DNA of 64,000 bases from Acidovorax sp. Root219 (GTDB lineage Bacteria; Pseudomonadota; Gammaproteobacteria; Burkholderiales; Burkholderiaceae_C). Below are positions 1 to 7,970 of the stretch, in pieces. A model generated the notes under the pieces. It was not told the DNA's origin. It was given only the letters and a program-made list of their open reading frames with translations, and ran no database searches. The position numbers were made by a program, and so were the translations under genes. Position 1 is the stretch's first letter. Every line of letters begins with the position of its first letter. The stretch is taken from the NCBI RefSeq assembly GCF_001428665.1, contig NZ_LMIJ01000011.1:453992-517991 (forward strand), given 5' to 3'.

Positions 1-2
1 CC

Positions 3-449
3 GATTCCTCCGCGCTGCTCCAGGCCCATGTGCTGGCCATGCCGATTGCGCAAACCCTGGGCCTGCGCTTCACCCGGGTGGCCCATGGCCAGGTGGACCT
101 GGAGATGCCGGTGCAGGAATCCCTGTGTTTCCGCCCAGGCCAGCTGCAGGCCACGGCGATCTTCGCGCTGGCCGACTTTGCCGCGGTGGCGGCTGCCGGC
201 AGCACCCTGCCGGCCGGCTGGACGAATGCCACCGTGGATGCGCACGTGAAGCTGCTGGCCCCGGCCCGTGGCACCTGCCTGCGCGCCCGGGGCCGTGTGG
301 TGGACGCGGGCCGCACGCTCACCGTCTGCGCGGCGGATGTCTATGCCGTCGCAGAGTCAGGTGATGAAACGCTGTGCGCCACGTTGCTGGCCACGGCGCG
401 CAATGTGGAGGGTGCGGCGGCGCGCCCTCCACGTGAAGTCCTGTCCTGA
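3..449 (+). CDS. PaaI-type hotdog thioesterase (5' end cut off)
   Basis: The reading frame is open from the left edge of the window to TGA at 447-449, so the N-terminus is missing; 148 residues are visible. The visible part looks like a hotdog-fold thioesterase of the PaaI/DUF4442 group: an alternating beta-strand region, a central helix with small residues (ALADFAAVAAA) and a later strand pair typical of acyl-CoA thioesterases (VDAHVKLLAPARGTCLRARG). Such enzymes hydrolyse acyl-CoA or aryl-CoA in the cytoplasm; the substrate cannot be told from sequence. It is convergent with aroG, whose stop lies 1 nt away. The family call rests on pattern and is moderate. Confidence 0.65.
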   Translation, partial: DSSALLQAHVLAMPIAQTLGLRFTRVAHGQVDLEMPVQESLCFRPGQLQATAIFALADFAAVAAAGSTLPAGWTNATVDAHVKLLAPARGTCLRARGRVVDAGRTLTVCAADVYAVAESGDETLCATLLATARNVEGAAARPPREVLS

Positions 450-450
450 A

Positions 451-1563
451 TCAGCCCTTCCGTGCGCGGCGTGCGCGCACGGCCTGTGCCAGGCCTTCGA
501 GCACCGGCACGGTCTGCACGAGGCTGATGCAGGCGTCCGTCACCGAGACGCCGTGCGCCAGCGGCTGGCCGGGCACGATGTCCTGGCGGCCTTCCTGCAA
601 ATGGCTTTCGACCATCAGGCCGGTGATGCGCGCATCGCCCGCGGCGATCTGGCGCGCCACGTCCTCGGCCACGGTGACCTGGCGCTGGTGCTGCTTGCTG
701 CTGTTGGCGTGCGAGACGTCGACCATCACCTGCGGGCGCAGCCCGGCCGATTGCAGCATGGCGCAGGCGGCATCCACATCGGCCGCGCTGTAGTTGGGCG
801 CCTTGCCGCCGCGCAGTATCACGTGGCAGTCGTTGTTGCCGCGCGTCTCGAAGATCGCCGCCTGGCCCATCTTGGTCATGCCCATGAAGGCGTGGGGCGC
901 GCTGGCCGCCTGGATGGCATCGCTGGCCACCTTCACGCCGCCGTCGGTACCGTTCTTGAAGCCCACCGGGCACGACAGCCCGCTGGCCAGCTGCCGGTGG
1001 CTCTGGCTTTCCGTGGTGCGGGCGCCGATTGCGCCCCAGCTCACCAGGTCGCTGATGAACTGCGGGCTCAAGAGGTCCAGGAACTCCGTGCCCACCGGCA
1101 GGCCCAGTGCCAGCACGTCGAGCAGCAGCGCACGCGCCATCTCCAGCCCCTCGTTGATGGCGAAGCTGCCGTCCAGGTGCGGGTCGTTGATGTAGCCCTT
1201 CCAGCCCACGGTGGTGCGTGGCTTCTCGAAGTACACGCGCATCACCACCAGCAGGTCGTCCGCGAGCACATCGGCCTGTGCCTTGAGCGCCCGTGCGTAT
1301 TCCATGGCCTGGCCGTGGTCGTGGATGGAGCACGGCCCCACCACCACGACGAGGCGGTCGTCGTGCCCGTGCAGCACGCGCGAGATCGCGGCGCGGCTGG
1401 TTTCCACCAGCGTCTGCGCCGCCTCGGGCGCGGGCTGCCACTCCTGCAGCAGGGCCGGCGTGATCAGCGGGCGCACGGCCTTGATACGGGTGTCGTCGAT
1501 GCGGGTCGTGTCGTGGGTGGACAGCGCGGTGGTCGAGGGGGCGGTGTGTACGTGGAGGGTCAT
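451..1563 (-). CDS. aroG: 3-deoxy-7-phosphoheptulonate synthase (DAHP synthase, class I)
   Basis: First step of the shikimate pathway: condensation of phosphoenolpyruvate and erythrose 4-phosphate. Class I AroG/AroF/AroH features are clear: GPCSIHD near the N-terminal third, RVYFEKPRTT, a KNGTDG segment, the RGG loop and the C-terminal VESHL motif. The length of about 370 residues is slightly above E. coli AroG (350), the excess being at the N-terminus. Two ATGs compete: 1570-1572 and 1561-1563. An AAGGCG stretch lies only 3 nt from the upstream ATG but about 12 nt from the downstream one, so the inner start is preferred here; the difference is three residues. The gene is divergent from the VOC gene at 1682. 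Confidence 0.95.
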   Translation of the reverse strand: MTLHVHTAPSTTALSTHDTTRIDDTRIKAVRPLITPALLQEWQPAPEAAQTLVETSRAAISRVLHGHDDRLVVVVGPCSIHDHGQAMEYARALKAQADVLADDLLVVMRVYFEKPRTTVGWKGYINDPHLDGSFAINEGLEMARALLLDVLALGLPVGTEFLDLLSPQFISDLVSWGAIGARTTESQSHRQLASGLSCPVGFKNGTDGGVKVASDAIQAASAPHAFMGMTKMGQAAIFETRGNNDCHVILRGGKAPNYSAADVDAACAMLQSAGLRPQVMVDVSHANSSKQHQRQVTVAEDVARQIAAGDARITGLMVESHLQEGRQDIVPGQPLAHGVSVTDACISLVQTVPVLEGLAQAVRARRARKG

Positions 1564-1681
1564 GCGCGCCATTTTCGCCTTGGATGCCGGAGGGATTTGC
1601 GCCAGGGTGCTGTCCTACAGCGTTTCACCCACGCCGCAGATATACCTATAGCCAGTCCCACCCCCGTCCCCAGGAGTTTCC

Positions 1682-2041
1682 ATGGCCATCCAGAATGCCC
1701 TTGCCAGTGTCGCTGTCAGCAGCCTGCCCGACGCGGTGCAATGGTATGGAGCCTTGTTCGAGCGCGGACCCGATTCGCAGCCCATGCCCGAACTGGCGGA
1801 ATGGACCCTGCCGCAGGGCGGCTGGCTGCAGATCTACGAACTGCCCAGGCGCGCCGGCCGCTGCTCGGTCACGCTGGCGGTGGACGACATCGACGAACAG
1901 GGCGAGCAACTGGAGCGCATGGGGGTGGACACCGCCCAGCGCTCGAACAGCAAGAAGGTGCGCGCCATCCTGGTGACGGACCCGGACGGCAACCACCTGG
2001 CCTTTGCCCAGGCCCTTGGCGGTCAGCGCCTGGCGAGTTGA
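1682..2041 (+). CDS. VOC superfamily (glyoxalase-like) protein
   Basis: A 119-residue single-domain protein with the beta-alpha-beta-beta-beta layout of the vicinal oxygen chelate fold: N-terminal VAVSSLPDAVQWY, then a central strand region and the C-terminal VTDPDGNHLAFAQAL. The last motif is the usual end of the second VOC module, but the acidic metal ligand of classical glyoxalase I is not evident, so the reaction is unknown. The start is fixed by an AGGAG about 5 nt upstream. The stop TGA abuts the TCA (stop, other strand) of the NlpC/P60 gene, so the two genes are tail to tail with no spacer. Confidence 0.8.
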   Translation: MAIQNALASVAVSSLPDAVQWYGALFERGPDSQPMPELAEWTLPQGGWLQIYELPRRAGRCSVTLAVDDIDEQGEQLERMGVDTAQRSNSKKVRAILVTDPDGNHLAFAQALGGQRLAS

Positions 2042-2545
2042 TCAAGGCCGGCGGAAGGCGGGCCTTTGCCCGGCCCAGTGCTTGGCACTGAGGTAATCCA
2101 GCCGCACCGTGCCGCCGCTCGAAGGCGCATGCACGAAGCGCCCCTCTCCCACATAGATGCCGGCATGGTTGGGTTGGCGTCCGGTGCCGAACACCACCAG
2201 GTCACCCGCGCGCAGCTCACCGGACTCGAGCGGGTAACCCCAAGAATTGAGCGCGGCCACGGTGCGCGGCGGCGGCGTGCCGACCTGGTTGCGGTAGACA
2301 TAGCCGATCAGCCCGCTGCAGTCGAAGCCTGAATCCGGCGTATTGCCGCCGTAGCGGTAGGGCGTGCCCACCAGGCCCAGCGCATGGATGGCAATGCCGT
2401 GCGCCTGGTCCGGGCTCAGCGGCGGCGTCGTGCGGACCGGGGCGGACGGAAAAGAGGAGGACGACGACGAGGGGGGCCGGGAGGTGCCGCAGCCTGCGAT
2501 CAGCAGCGCAGCGGACACCAGGGCCAGACAGGAGAGAACACGCAT
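2042..2545 (-). CDS. NlpC/P60 (C40) family cell-wall peptidase, lipoprotein
   Basis: A 167-residue secreted lipoprotein. The start at 2545 gives a short lipoprotein signal with lipobox LIAGC (Cys19), followed by a Ser-rich linker (about residues 23-35) and an NlpC/P60 domain. Catalytic Cys is in FDCSGLIGYVY and catalytic His in NHAGIYVG, with a following polar residue in the VHAP region. These enzymes cut peptide stems of peptidoglycan, commonly D-Glu/mDAP bonds. The open frame extends upstream to 2599, but that would bury the signal peptide, so the inner ATG is chosen. Likely anchored to the periplasmic face of the outer or inner membrane. Confidence 0.9.
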   Translation of the reverse strand: MRVLSCLALVSAALLIAGCGTSRPPSSSSSSFPSAPVRTTPPLSPDQAHGIAIHALGLVGTPYRYGGNTPDSGFDCSGLIGYVYRNQVGTPPPRTVAALNSWGYPLESGELRAGDLVVFGTGRQPNHAGIYVGEGRFVHAPSSGGTVRLDYLSAKHWAGQRPAFRRP

Positions 2546-2642
2546 GGATCGCAAGCGTACCGCACCCTGTACGCGGGGGTGAATGCCCCGCCGTGGCAAC
2601 CGCCTTTTGTGAAGGCATCGCCACCGTGGTCCCTGTCTTCCC

Positions 2643-4325
2643 TTACACCGATGCGGTCGCTGCCCGGGCGCCTTCGCGGCGTTCGGCGAGCCGGTTGGCC
2701 ACGCTCACGATGGCCTGCACCGAGGCAGTCACGATGTTGTGGCTGGTGCCCGCGCCGAAGGTGGAGCCGGCCACGCCTTCGAGTGCCGCCTCCACGATGG
2801 CCAGGGCCTGCGCGTTGGCACCCGTGCCCGTGGCGCGTTCCTCGTAGTGGTCCACGCGCAGCGGCAGGCCCAGCGCATCCACCGTGGCAGCAATCGGGCC
2901 GTTGCCCTGGCCCTGCAGGGTCTGGCGCGCGCCGGCGATGGTCACGTCGAGCTCGATGCCTTGGCCGTCATCGGCCAGCCGGTGGCCATGGCAGACGATG
3001 GCCGCATCGGGGCCGCTGGCCAGGTAGGTGGACTGGAACAGATTCCACAGCGCATCGCCGGTCATCTCGCCTTCGCTGGCATCGGTCTGGCGCTGCACCA
3101 CGGCGCTGAACTCGACCTGCATGCGCCGCGGCATCACCACACCATGCTCGCGATCCAGCAAAAAGGCGATGCCGCCCTTGCCCGACTGGCTGTTCACGCG
3201 GATCACGCTGTCGTAGGTGCGGCCGAGGTCTGCCGGGTCGATGGGCAGGTAGGGCACTTCCCACAGGCCGTTGGGGTCCTGCGCGGCAAAGCCCTTCTTG
3301 ATCGCGTCCTGGTGCGAGCCCGAGAACGCGGTGAACACCAGGTCGCCCGCATAGGGGTGGCGCGGGTGCACGGGCAGTGCCGTGCATTCCTCGGCCACGC
3401 GCGCCACGGCGGTGATGTCCGAAAAATCCAGCCCTGGGTGCACGCCCTGGGTGTACATGTTGAGCGCCAGGGTCACGATGTCCACGTTGCCGCAGCGCTC
3501 GCCGTTGCCAAAGAGGCAGCCCTCTACGCGGTCGGCGCCGGCCATCATGGCCAGCTCGGCCGCGGCCACGCCCGTGCCGCGGTCGTTGTGCGGGTGCACC
3601 GAGAGCACCACGTGCTCGCGCGGCGCCAGGCGCCGGTGCATCCACTCGATCTGGTCGGCGAACACGTTGGGCGAGGCGTTCTCCACCGTGGTCGGCAGGT
3701 TGATGATGATGCGCCGCTCTGGGCCCACGCCCCAGGCGTGGATGGCCGTCTGGCAGGCGCGCAGCGAGACTTCGAGCTCGGTGGCGCTGAAGGTCTCGGG
3801 CGAGTACTGCAGCGTCCACTGCGTTTCCGGCTGGGCATCGGTCAGGCGCTTGAGGTGCGACACATGCTGGTCGATGAACTCCATGACCTGCGTCACGTTC
3901 ATGCCGAAGACGATGCGCCGCCAGGCCGGTGCCGTGGCGTTGTACAGGTGCACGATGGCGCGCGGTGCGCCGCGCACGGCTTCCACGGTGCGCTCGATCA
4001 GGTCGGCGCGCGACTGGGTCATGACCATGAGGGTCACGTCCTGGGGCACCAGGTCCTCGTCGATGAGGCGGCGCACGAAGTCGAAGTCGGTCTGCGAGGC
4101 GGCCGGAAAGCCCACCTCGATCTCCTTGAAGCCGATGCGCACAAGCTCCTGGAACAGGCGCATCTTGCGCTCGCCGTTCATCGGCTCGAAGAGGGCCTGG
4201 TTGCCATCGCGCAGGTCGGTGGACAACCAGATCGGCGCCTGGGTGATGGACCGTGAGGGCCAGGTGCGGTCGGTGAGCGCGATGGGGGCGATGGGCTGGT
4301 ACTTGGTGGCGGGCTTGGCGATCAT
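2643..4325 (-). CDS. leuA: 2-isopropylmalate synthase (long, LeuA2 type)
   Basis: First committed step of leucine synthesis: acetyl-CoA plus 2-oxoisovalerate to 2-isopropylmalate. The 560-residue protein has the DRE-TIM catalytic start [11 protein letters not shown], the HPHNDRGTG metal-binding motif, the GNGERCGN loop and a C-terminal leucine-binding regulatory domain with [16 protein letters not shown]. The length fits the second LeuA family (about 560) rather than the E. coli type (523). An in-frame ATG at 4358 exists, but only the ATG at 4325 has a ribosome site (GTGGAG, 6 nt away). The gene is preceded on its own strand by a short leucine-rich leader ORF (4470-4571), suggesting attenuation control. 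Confidence 0.95.
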   Translation of the reverse strand: MIAKPATKYQPIAPIALTDRTWPSRSITQAPIWLSTDLRDGNQALFEPMNGERKMRLFQELVRIGFKEIEVGFPAASQTDFDFVRRLIDEDLVPQDVTLMVMTQSRADLIERTVEAVRGAPRAIVHLYNATAPAWRRIVFGMNVTQVMEFIDQHVSHLKRLTDAQPETQWTLQYSPETFSATELEVSLRACQTAIHAWGVGPERRIIINLPTTVENASPNVFADQIEWMHRRLAPREHVVLSVHPHNDRGTGVAAAELAMMAGADRVEGCLFGNGERCGNVDIVTLALNMYTQGVHPGLDFSDITAVARVAEECTALPVHPRHPYAGDLVFTAFSGSHQDAIKKGFAAQDPNGLWEVPYLPIDPADLGRTYDSVIRVNSQSGKGGIAFLLDREHGVVMPRRMQVEFSAVVQRQTDASEGEMTGDALWNLFQSTYLASGPDAAIVCHGHRLADDGQGIELDVTIAGARQTLQGQGNGPIAATVDALGLPLRVDHYEERATGTGANAQALAIVEAALEGVAGSTFGAGTSHNIVTASVQAIVSVANRLAERREGARAATASV

Positions 4326-4469
4326 GAGAGGCTCCACGAACGCTGTGCGGCGCGCCATCGAAAGGCGCAGCCTGCACAGCAGGTCAAACGAATGAAAAAA
4401 CGAGTGACATCCCCTGCAGCCCTTTGCGTGGAAGCAAAGGCTGGTTCGCGGGCCGGGGTCAGGGGGAAA
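4326..4469 (-). promoter_or_regulatory. leuA 5' leader with alternative stem-loops (candidate attenuator)
   Basis: Between the leader ORF stop and leuA there are several inverted repeats. The 10-base block at 4451-4460, just past the leader stop, is exactly complementary to 4514-4523 inside the leader ORF, so this pairing would depend on ribosome position. A second stem (AGCCTTTGC with GCAAAGGGCT on the minus strand, one bulge) is followed by CAGGGG that can also pair with CCCCTG, then after about 10-17 nt a run of six T. The run is not directly at the stem, so a classical intrinsic terminator is not proven; antitermination or translational control remain possible. Confidence 0.55.
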
Positions 4470-4571
4470 TCAGGTGTTGCGCGATGTGGCGGCAACGATG
4501 GCGAACGCAGGCAGACCCCGGCCAGGCACTAGGCCTAGCGATAGGGTGGACAGGGACATGCTGCGTTGCAT
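4470..4571 (-). CDS. leuL: leucine-rich leader peptide upstream of leuA
   Basis: A 33-codon ORF on the leuA strand, starting MQRSMSLSTLSLGLV. It has a good ribosome site (AGGA, 9 nt before ATG). Within eight codons it uses three CTA leucine codons plus one CTG; CTA is very rare in this GC-rich DNA, so ribosomes should stall when charged leucine tRNA is short. Part of the ORF (4514-4523) is perfectly complementary to a block just after its stop. Together this is the layout of a ribosome-mediated attenuator for leuA. The symbol follows the usual name for leu leader peptides; the peptide itself has no other expected function. Confidence 0.65.
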   Translation of the reverse strand: MQRSMSLSTLSLGLVPGRGLPAFAIVAATSRNT

Positions 4572-4620
4572 AGCGGCAAATCCTAGCACAGGCCTGGCCG
4601 CGCTGCCAAGCCCCTGGTCT

Positions 4621-5316
4621 TCAGACCCCATCAGTGCGCCGGCTCCAGTCCTCGACCGTCCCCTGCTCCAGTCGCCGTGCCACCAGCTTCTGCCATGAGG
4701 GCGGCAGGGGCAACGCCGCCAGTTCGCGCAGTTGCGCGGCATCGAGCGCGCGGTGGTAGAGCACCTCGATCACGCGCGCCAGCGGCCAGGCCGGGTGCGG
4801 CCGCGCCACCAGCGCGATGGCATCGCCCGCCTGCACCGTGCCGGGTTCCAGCACGCGGTAGTACCAGCCGGTGCGGCCCGTGCGCTGCAGGCGCAGCGCC
4901 ATGTCGGGCAGGCCGAAACAGGTGTTGAGCTTCCAGCAGGGCTGGCGTGTCTGCGTGACCTCCAGCAGCACGCCGCCCATGCGCACGCGGTCGCCCCAGC
5001 ACAGGTCGGTCTCGGCCATGCCGGTGCTGGCGATGTTCTCGCCGAAGGCGCCGGGGCGCTCCAGCACGGGCAGGTGCCCCAGTTCGCTGCGCCACAGGGC
5101 ATAGTGGTCCAGCGGGTACTGGTGCACGGCCTTGTCGGGGCCGCCGTGGATGCGCGGGTCGCCCTGCTCGTCCCCCTGCACGCCGGCCGCATCCACGCAC
5201 ACCGGTCCGGTCACCGCCTGCTTGGCAATGGCGCTGCGGCTGCCCGGGCGGCTGGAGAAGGGCACGGCGCTGCCGCGCAGCACGGCGGTGACCTGGCCGA
5301 GCACGGGCTCCTTCAT
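4621..5316 (-). CDS. MOSC domain protein (YiiM-like)
   Basis: A 231-residue protein beginning MKEPVLGQV. It has the MOSC core: KQAVTGPVCVDAAGVQGDEQ, then HGGPDKAVHQYP, and the conserved Cys in QTRQPCWKLN, followed by a 3-alpha C-terminal region. MOSC proteins bind sulfur or molybdenum cofactor; YiiM-type members reduce or detoxify N-hydroxylated bases such as 6-hydroxylaminopurine, usually with a partner reductase. The start ATG overlaps the stop of the upstream amidotransferase gene by 4 nt (ATGA), so the two are translationally coupled. The open frame reaches 5556, but that extension lies in the neighbour and is a shadow. Confidence 0.85.
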   Translation of the reverse strand: MKEPVLGQVTAVLRGSAVPFSSRPGSRSAIAKQAVTGPVCVDAAGVQGDEQGDPRIHGGPDKAVHQYPLDHYALWRSELGHLPVLERPGAFGENIASTGMAETDLCWGDRVRMGGVLLEVTQTRQPCWKLNTCFGLPDMALRLQRTGRTGWYYRVLEPGTVQAGDAIALVARPHPAWPLARVIEVLYHRALDAAQLRELAALPLPPSWQKLVARRLEQGTVEDWSRRTDGV

Positions 5317-6029
5317 GGCGACGGCAAGCCCTTGTCGAGCCCGTCCAGCCAGGCGCCGAACACCGCCTGGGCCGCCTGGGCGAGTGCGGCGCCGTGCTCC
5401 CGGGCCCCGCTGCGCAGCGCCTGCAGGTCCACGCCGGCCGCGGCCAACTCGCAGGCATGGCCCACCAGCCACTGCTCGATGCGCGAGAGGTCCGCCTCCA
5501 GGTGGAACTGCAGTGCGAGCGCATGCGTGCCCAGCGCAAAGGCCTGGTGCGGGCACAGGGGCGTGGCCGCCAGGCTCTCGGCCCCGGGCGGTATCTCGAA
5601 CCTGTCGCCATGCCAGTGCAGCACCGGCGTGCCATTGGCCAAGGGGGCCAGCACCGACCGCTCGCCGTCCAGGGTGAGGGCCAGCGGCGCAAAGCCGATC
5701 TCCTTGTGCCCCATGGGCGCCACGCCGGCACCCAGTGCCCGCGCCATGAGCTGTGCACCCAGACAGATGCCGAGCACCGGTAGCCGGCGCGCCAGCCGCT
5801 CGCGCAACAGCGCCAGCGTGTCGGCGAGGAACGGGTAGGCCGTTTCGTCGAAGGCACCGATGGGCCCGCCCAGCACCACCAACAGGTCAGGTTCCGGGTG
5901 CAGGCTGTCCTCCAGCGGCCCCACCCCCGCATCGTGGGTGCGCACGGAATAGCCGCGCTGTTGCAGCAAGGGGGCGAGCAGACCCAGGTCTTCGAACGGC
6001 ACATGCCGCAGTGCCAACGCGGTCTTCAT
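5313..6029 (-). CDS. class I glutamine amidotransferase (GMP synthase-like GATase domain)
   Basis: A stand-alone 238-residue GATase of the GuaA-like type. The nucleophile elbow GICLGAQL carries the catalytic Cys, and the LQFHLEAD segment holds the His and Glu of the triad; HWHGD is a further conserved site. There is no synthetase domain, so the acceptor is unknown; relatives include gamma-glutamyl hydrolases and PuuD-like enzymes. It starts the two-gene unit with the MOSC gene. AAGGGAA lies 6 nt before ATG. A perfect 12-bp palindrome sits 16-27 nt upstream of its start, shared with the divergent MocR regulator, which is the probable controller. Confidence 0.87.
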   Translation of the reverse strand: MKTALALRHVPFEDLGLLAPLLQQRGYSVRTHDAGVGPLEDSLHPEPDLLVVLGGPIGAFDETAYPFLADTLALLRERLARRLPVLGICLGAQLMARALGAGVAPMGHKEIGFAPLALTLDGERSVLAPLANGTPVLHWHGDRFEIPPGAESLAATPLCPHQAFALGTHALALQFHLEADLSRIEQWLVGHACELAAAGVDLQALRSGAREHGAALAQAAQAVFGAWLDGLDKGLPSP

Positions 6030-6044
6030 GGCATTTCCCTTTTT

Positions 6045-6056
6045 TGTACTAGTACA
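6045..6056. promoter_or_regulatory. palindromic operator candidate between GATase and MocR genes
   Basis: TGTACTAGTACA is a perfect 12-bp palindrome centred in the 40-bp gap between two divergent genes. Further TGTA and GTAC half-sites occur within 30 bp (TTGTAC near 6080). MocR-type regulators usually bind repeated half-sites next to their own promoter, so this is the likely binding site of the regulator at 6070. The sequence is AT-rich against a GC-rich background, consistent with overlapping promoters. Confidence 0.5.
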
Positions 6057-6069
6057 TTAAAATGAATGT

Positions 6070-7380
6070 ATGAGTTTATTGTACGCCCACGGAAAAACCG
6101 CCGCCAACATCGCCGATAGCCTGCTCGATGCCCTGCGCAGCGGCGCCCTGCAGCCCGGTGACGCCCTGCCCGCCGTGCGCACGCTGGCGCAGCAGCTCGC
6201 GGTGAACCCCAACACCGTGGCCGCAGCCTATGCCCGGCTGCGCTACGCAGGCCGCGTGGTGACCGACGGGCGCCGCGGCACCCGCGTGGTGGGTACCCCG
6301 GCACGCATGGCCCAGGCCTATGCGGTGCCCACTGGCCTGCGTGACCTGGCCAGCGGCAATGTCGACGCGTCGCTGCTGCCCCAGTTGCAGGGCGGTGCCG
6401 CGGCCTGGGCCGCGCTGGCCTCCTCAGCCAGCTACGACGCCCCGGCCGACCTGCCCGCGCTGCAGTCCGAGGCGCGGCAATGGCTCACGGCGCAGGGCCT
6501 GCCCTGTGGCGAGATCGGGGTGTTTTCCGGCACGCTCGATGCGGTGGAGCGCGCCCTGCGCGTGCATGCGCACCCCGGCGACCGCGTGGCGGTCGAGGAC
6601 CCGTGCTGGCCGCCGCTGGTGGCCCTGCTGCACAGCCTGCGCCTCAAACCCGTGCCGCTGCCGGTGGATGGCGAGGGCCTGTGCGTGCCCGACGCCGGTG
6701 TGCTGCAGGGCTGCGCCGCCCTGGTGCTCACGCCGCGCGCGCACAACCCCACGGGTGCGGCCATCAGCCCCGCGCGCTGGAAGGCGCTGCGCCACCAGCT
6801 GCAGGCCCTGCCCCGCCTGCTCGTGGTGCTCGACGACCACTGGGGCCCGCTCTCGGCCACACCGCTGGCCATGGCGGCGTCGCTGCCCCCGCTGTGGCTG
6901 CATGTGGTGTCGGTCAGCAAGTTCCTCGGGCCGGATCTGCGCGTGGCGCTGGCCACGGGCACGCCGGCCCTGCTGCAGGCCCTGCGCGCCCAGCAGGCCC
7001 TGGGGCCGCGCTGGGTCAGCCGCATCCTGCAAGGCCTGGCGGCAGGCCTGTGGCGGCAGATGCGCGAGGGCAGCGCGCTGGCGCAGGCCGGCGGCTCCTA
7101 CGCCGCGCGGCGCCAGGCCCTGGTGCAGGCGCTGGCCGCGCAGCAGGTCGTGCTGGCGCCCGGCGAGGGCCTGCACCTGTGGCTGCCCGTGGCCGACGAG
7201 GCGGCCGTGGTGCAGTCCATGGCCTCGCGCGGCTGGGCCGTGCAGGCCGGCACGCCGCTGCGCCTGGCCAGTGCCCCGGCCGTGCGCGTGAGCCTGGGCG
7301 AATGTAGGCCCACGGACATGCCGCGCCTGGCCGCCGACCTGGTGCAGGCGCTGCGCACGCCGGGCCGGGCCGTGTTCTGA
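6070..7380 (+). CDS. MocR-type GntR/aminotransferase transcription regulator
   Basis: 436 residues: an N-terminal GntR winged helix (about 10-75, with LPAVRTLAQQLAVNPNTVAAAY) joined to a fold-type I aminotransferase-like domain. The PLP Schiff-base lysine is in SVSKFLGPDLR (about Lys284) and the substrate-pocket motif is TPRAHNPTGA. Proteins of this architecture (PtsJ, PdxR, GabR) sense PLP or amino compounds. It is divergent from the GATase-MOSC pair with a palindrome in the gap, so it probably regulates that pair and itself. No clear ribosome site precedes the ATG at 6070; the transcript may be leaderless or use a nearby start. Confidence 0.9.
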   Translation: MSLLYAHGKTAANIADSLLDALRSGALQPGDALPAVRTLAQQLAVNPNTVAAAYARLRYAGRVVTDGRRGTRVVGTPARMAQAYAVPTGLRDLASGNVDASLLPQLQGGAAAWAALASSASYDAPADLPALQSEARQWLTAQGLPCGEIGVFSGTLDAVERALRVHAHPGDRVAVEDPCWPPLVALLHSLRLKPVPLPVDGEGLCVPDAGVLQGCAALVLTPRAHNPTGAAISPARWKALRHQLQALPRLLVVLDDHWGPLSATPLAMAASLPPLWLHVVSVSKFLGPDLRVALATGTPALLQALRAQQALGPRWVSRILQGLAAGLWRQMREGSALAQAGGSYAARRQALVQALAAQQVVLAPGEGLHLWLPVADEAAVVQSMASRGWAVQAGTPLRLASAPAVRVSLGECRPTDMPRLAADLVQALRTPGRAVF

Positions 7381-7431
7381 AGACACTTCTAGAATCGCGC
7401 CCATCCCCACCATTCACTGCCGGAGACCCCC

Positions 7432-7797
7432 ATGCCCTACATGCTGCTCATCATGGAACCCCCAGGCCAGCGCGCCGAGCGCGGCCTGGCCAAAGGGCAG
7501 GAGGTCTATGCGCGCATGCAGCGCTTCGGCGCCGGGCTGCAGGCACGCGGCCTGCTGCTGGGTGGTGAATCCCTGGCCAACGACACCGAGGGCGTGCGCC
7601 TGCAGGTACGCGAAGGCCAGCCGCGCCTGGTCGACGGCCCCTTCGCCGAGACCAAGGAAATGATCGGCGGCTTCTTCCTCGTGGACTGCGCCACGCGCGA
7701 AGAGGCCCTGGCCATCGCGCGCGAATGCCCCGCCGCGGAATGGGCCACCATCGAAGTGCGCGCCATCGCCCCCTGCTACGACGGCGCGACCTCCTGA
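7432..7797 (+). CDS. YCII/DGPF domain protein
   Basis: A 121-residue YCII-related protein (also called DGPF domain) with the hallmark VDGPFAETKEMIGGFFLVD. The fold is a small ferredoxin-like dimer; a conserved His-Asp pair in some members suggests enzymatic activity but no reaction is known for this type. Ribosome site GGAG 8 nt upstream of ATG. It is a paralogue of the YCII gene at 14542 in the sigma-factor operon, but here stands alone and lacks the ECF42-like promoter motif seen there. Confidence 0.88.
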   Translation: MPYMLLIMEPPGQRAERGLAKGQEVYARMQRFGAGLQARGLLLGGESLANDTEGVRLQVREGQPRLVDGPFAETKEMIGGFFLVDCATREEALAIARECPAAEWATIEVRAIAPCYDGATS

Positions 7798-7886
7798 GCT
7801 GCCGCAGGCGGGCCCCGGAATGAATCGATAGCACGCCAAAGGTATCGATTCTTGTTGGCGGCCGTAGATCGCGCGCGGCCGACACC

Positions 7887-7970
7887 AGTGCCCCCGCGCA
7901 AGGGCCGTCCCCCTCCCAGATTGCGAAGCAATATGAGAGAGGGGGAAGGCGCGACGCGACTCAGGGGGTG
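7887..7970 (-). repeat. dispersed intergenic repeat, copy A (overlaps stop of WG-repeat gene)
   Basis: Read on the minus strand, this block runs from ACCCCCTGAGTCGC to GGGGGCACT. The same ends, in the other orientation on the map, occur at 30958-31037 after the ankyrin gene. The arms are nearly identical, the centre differs. Here the centre forms a stem: CCCCCTC with GAGGGGG, with an inner ATTGC-GAA-GCAAT hairpin. The TGA stop codon of the upstream gene lies inside the repeat end. It may serve as a transcription end signal; the family is not one I can name. Confidence 0.7.

Noticed and set aside
4385-4440. Classical intrinsic terminator before leuA
   Set aside because: The T-run is not adjacent to the stem; recorded only as part of the candidate attenuator region.
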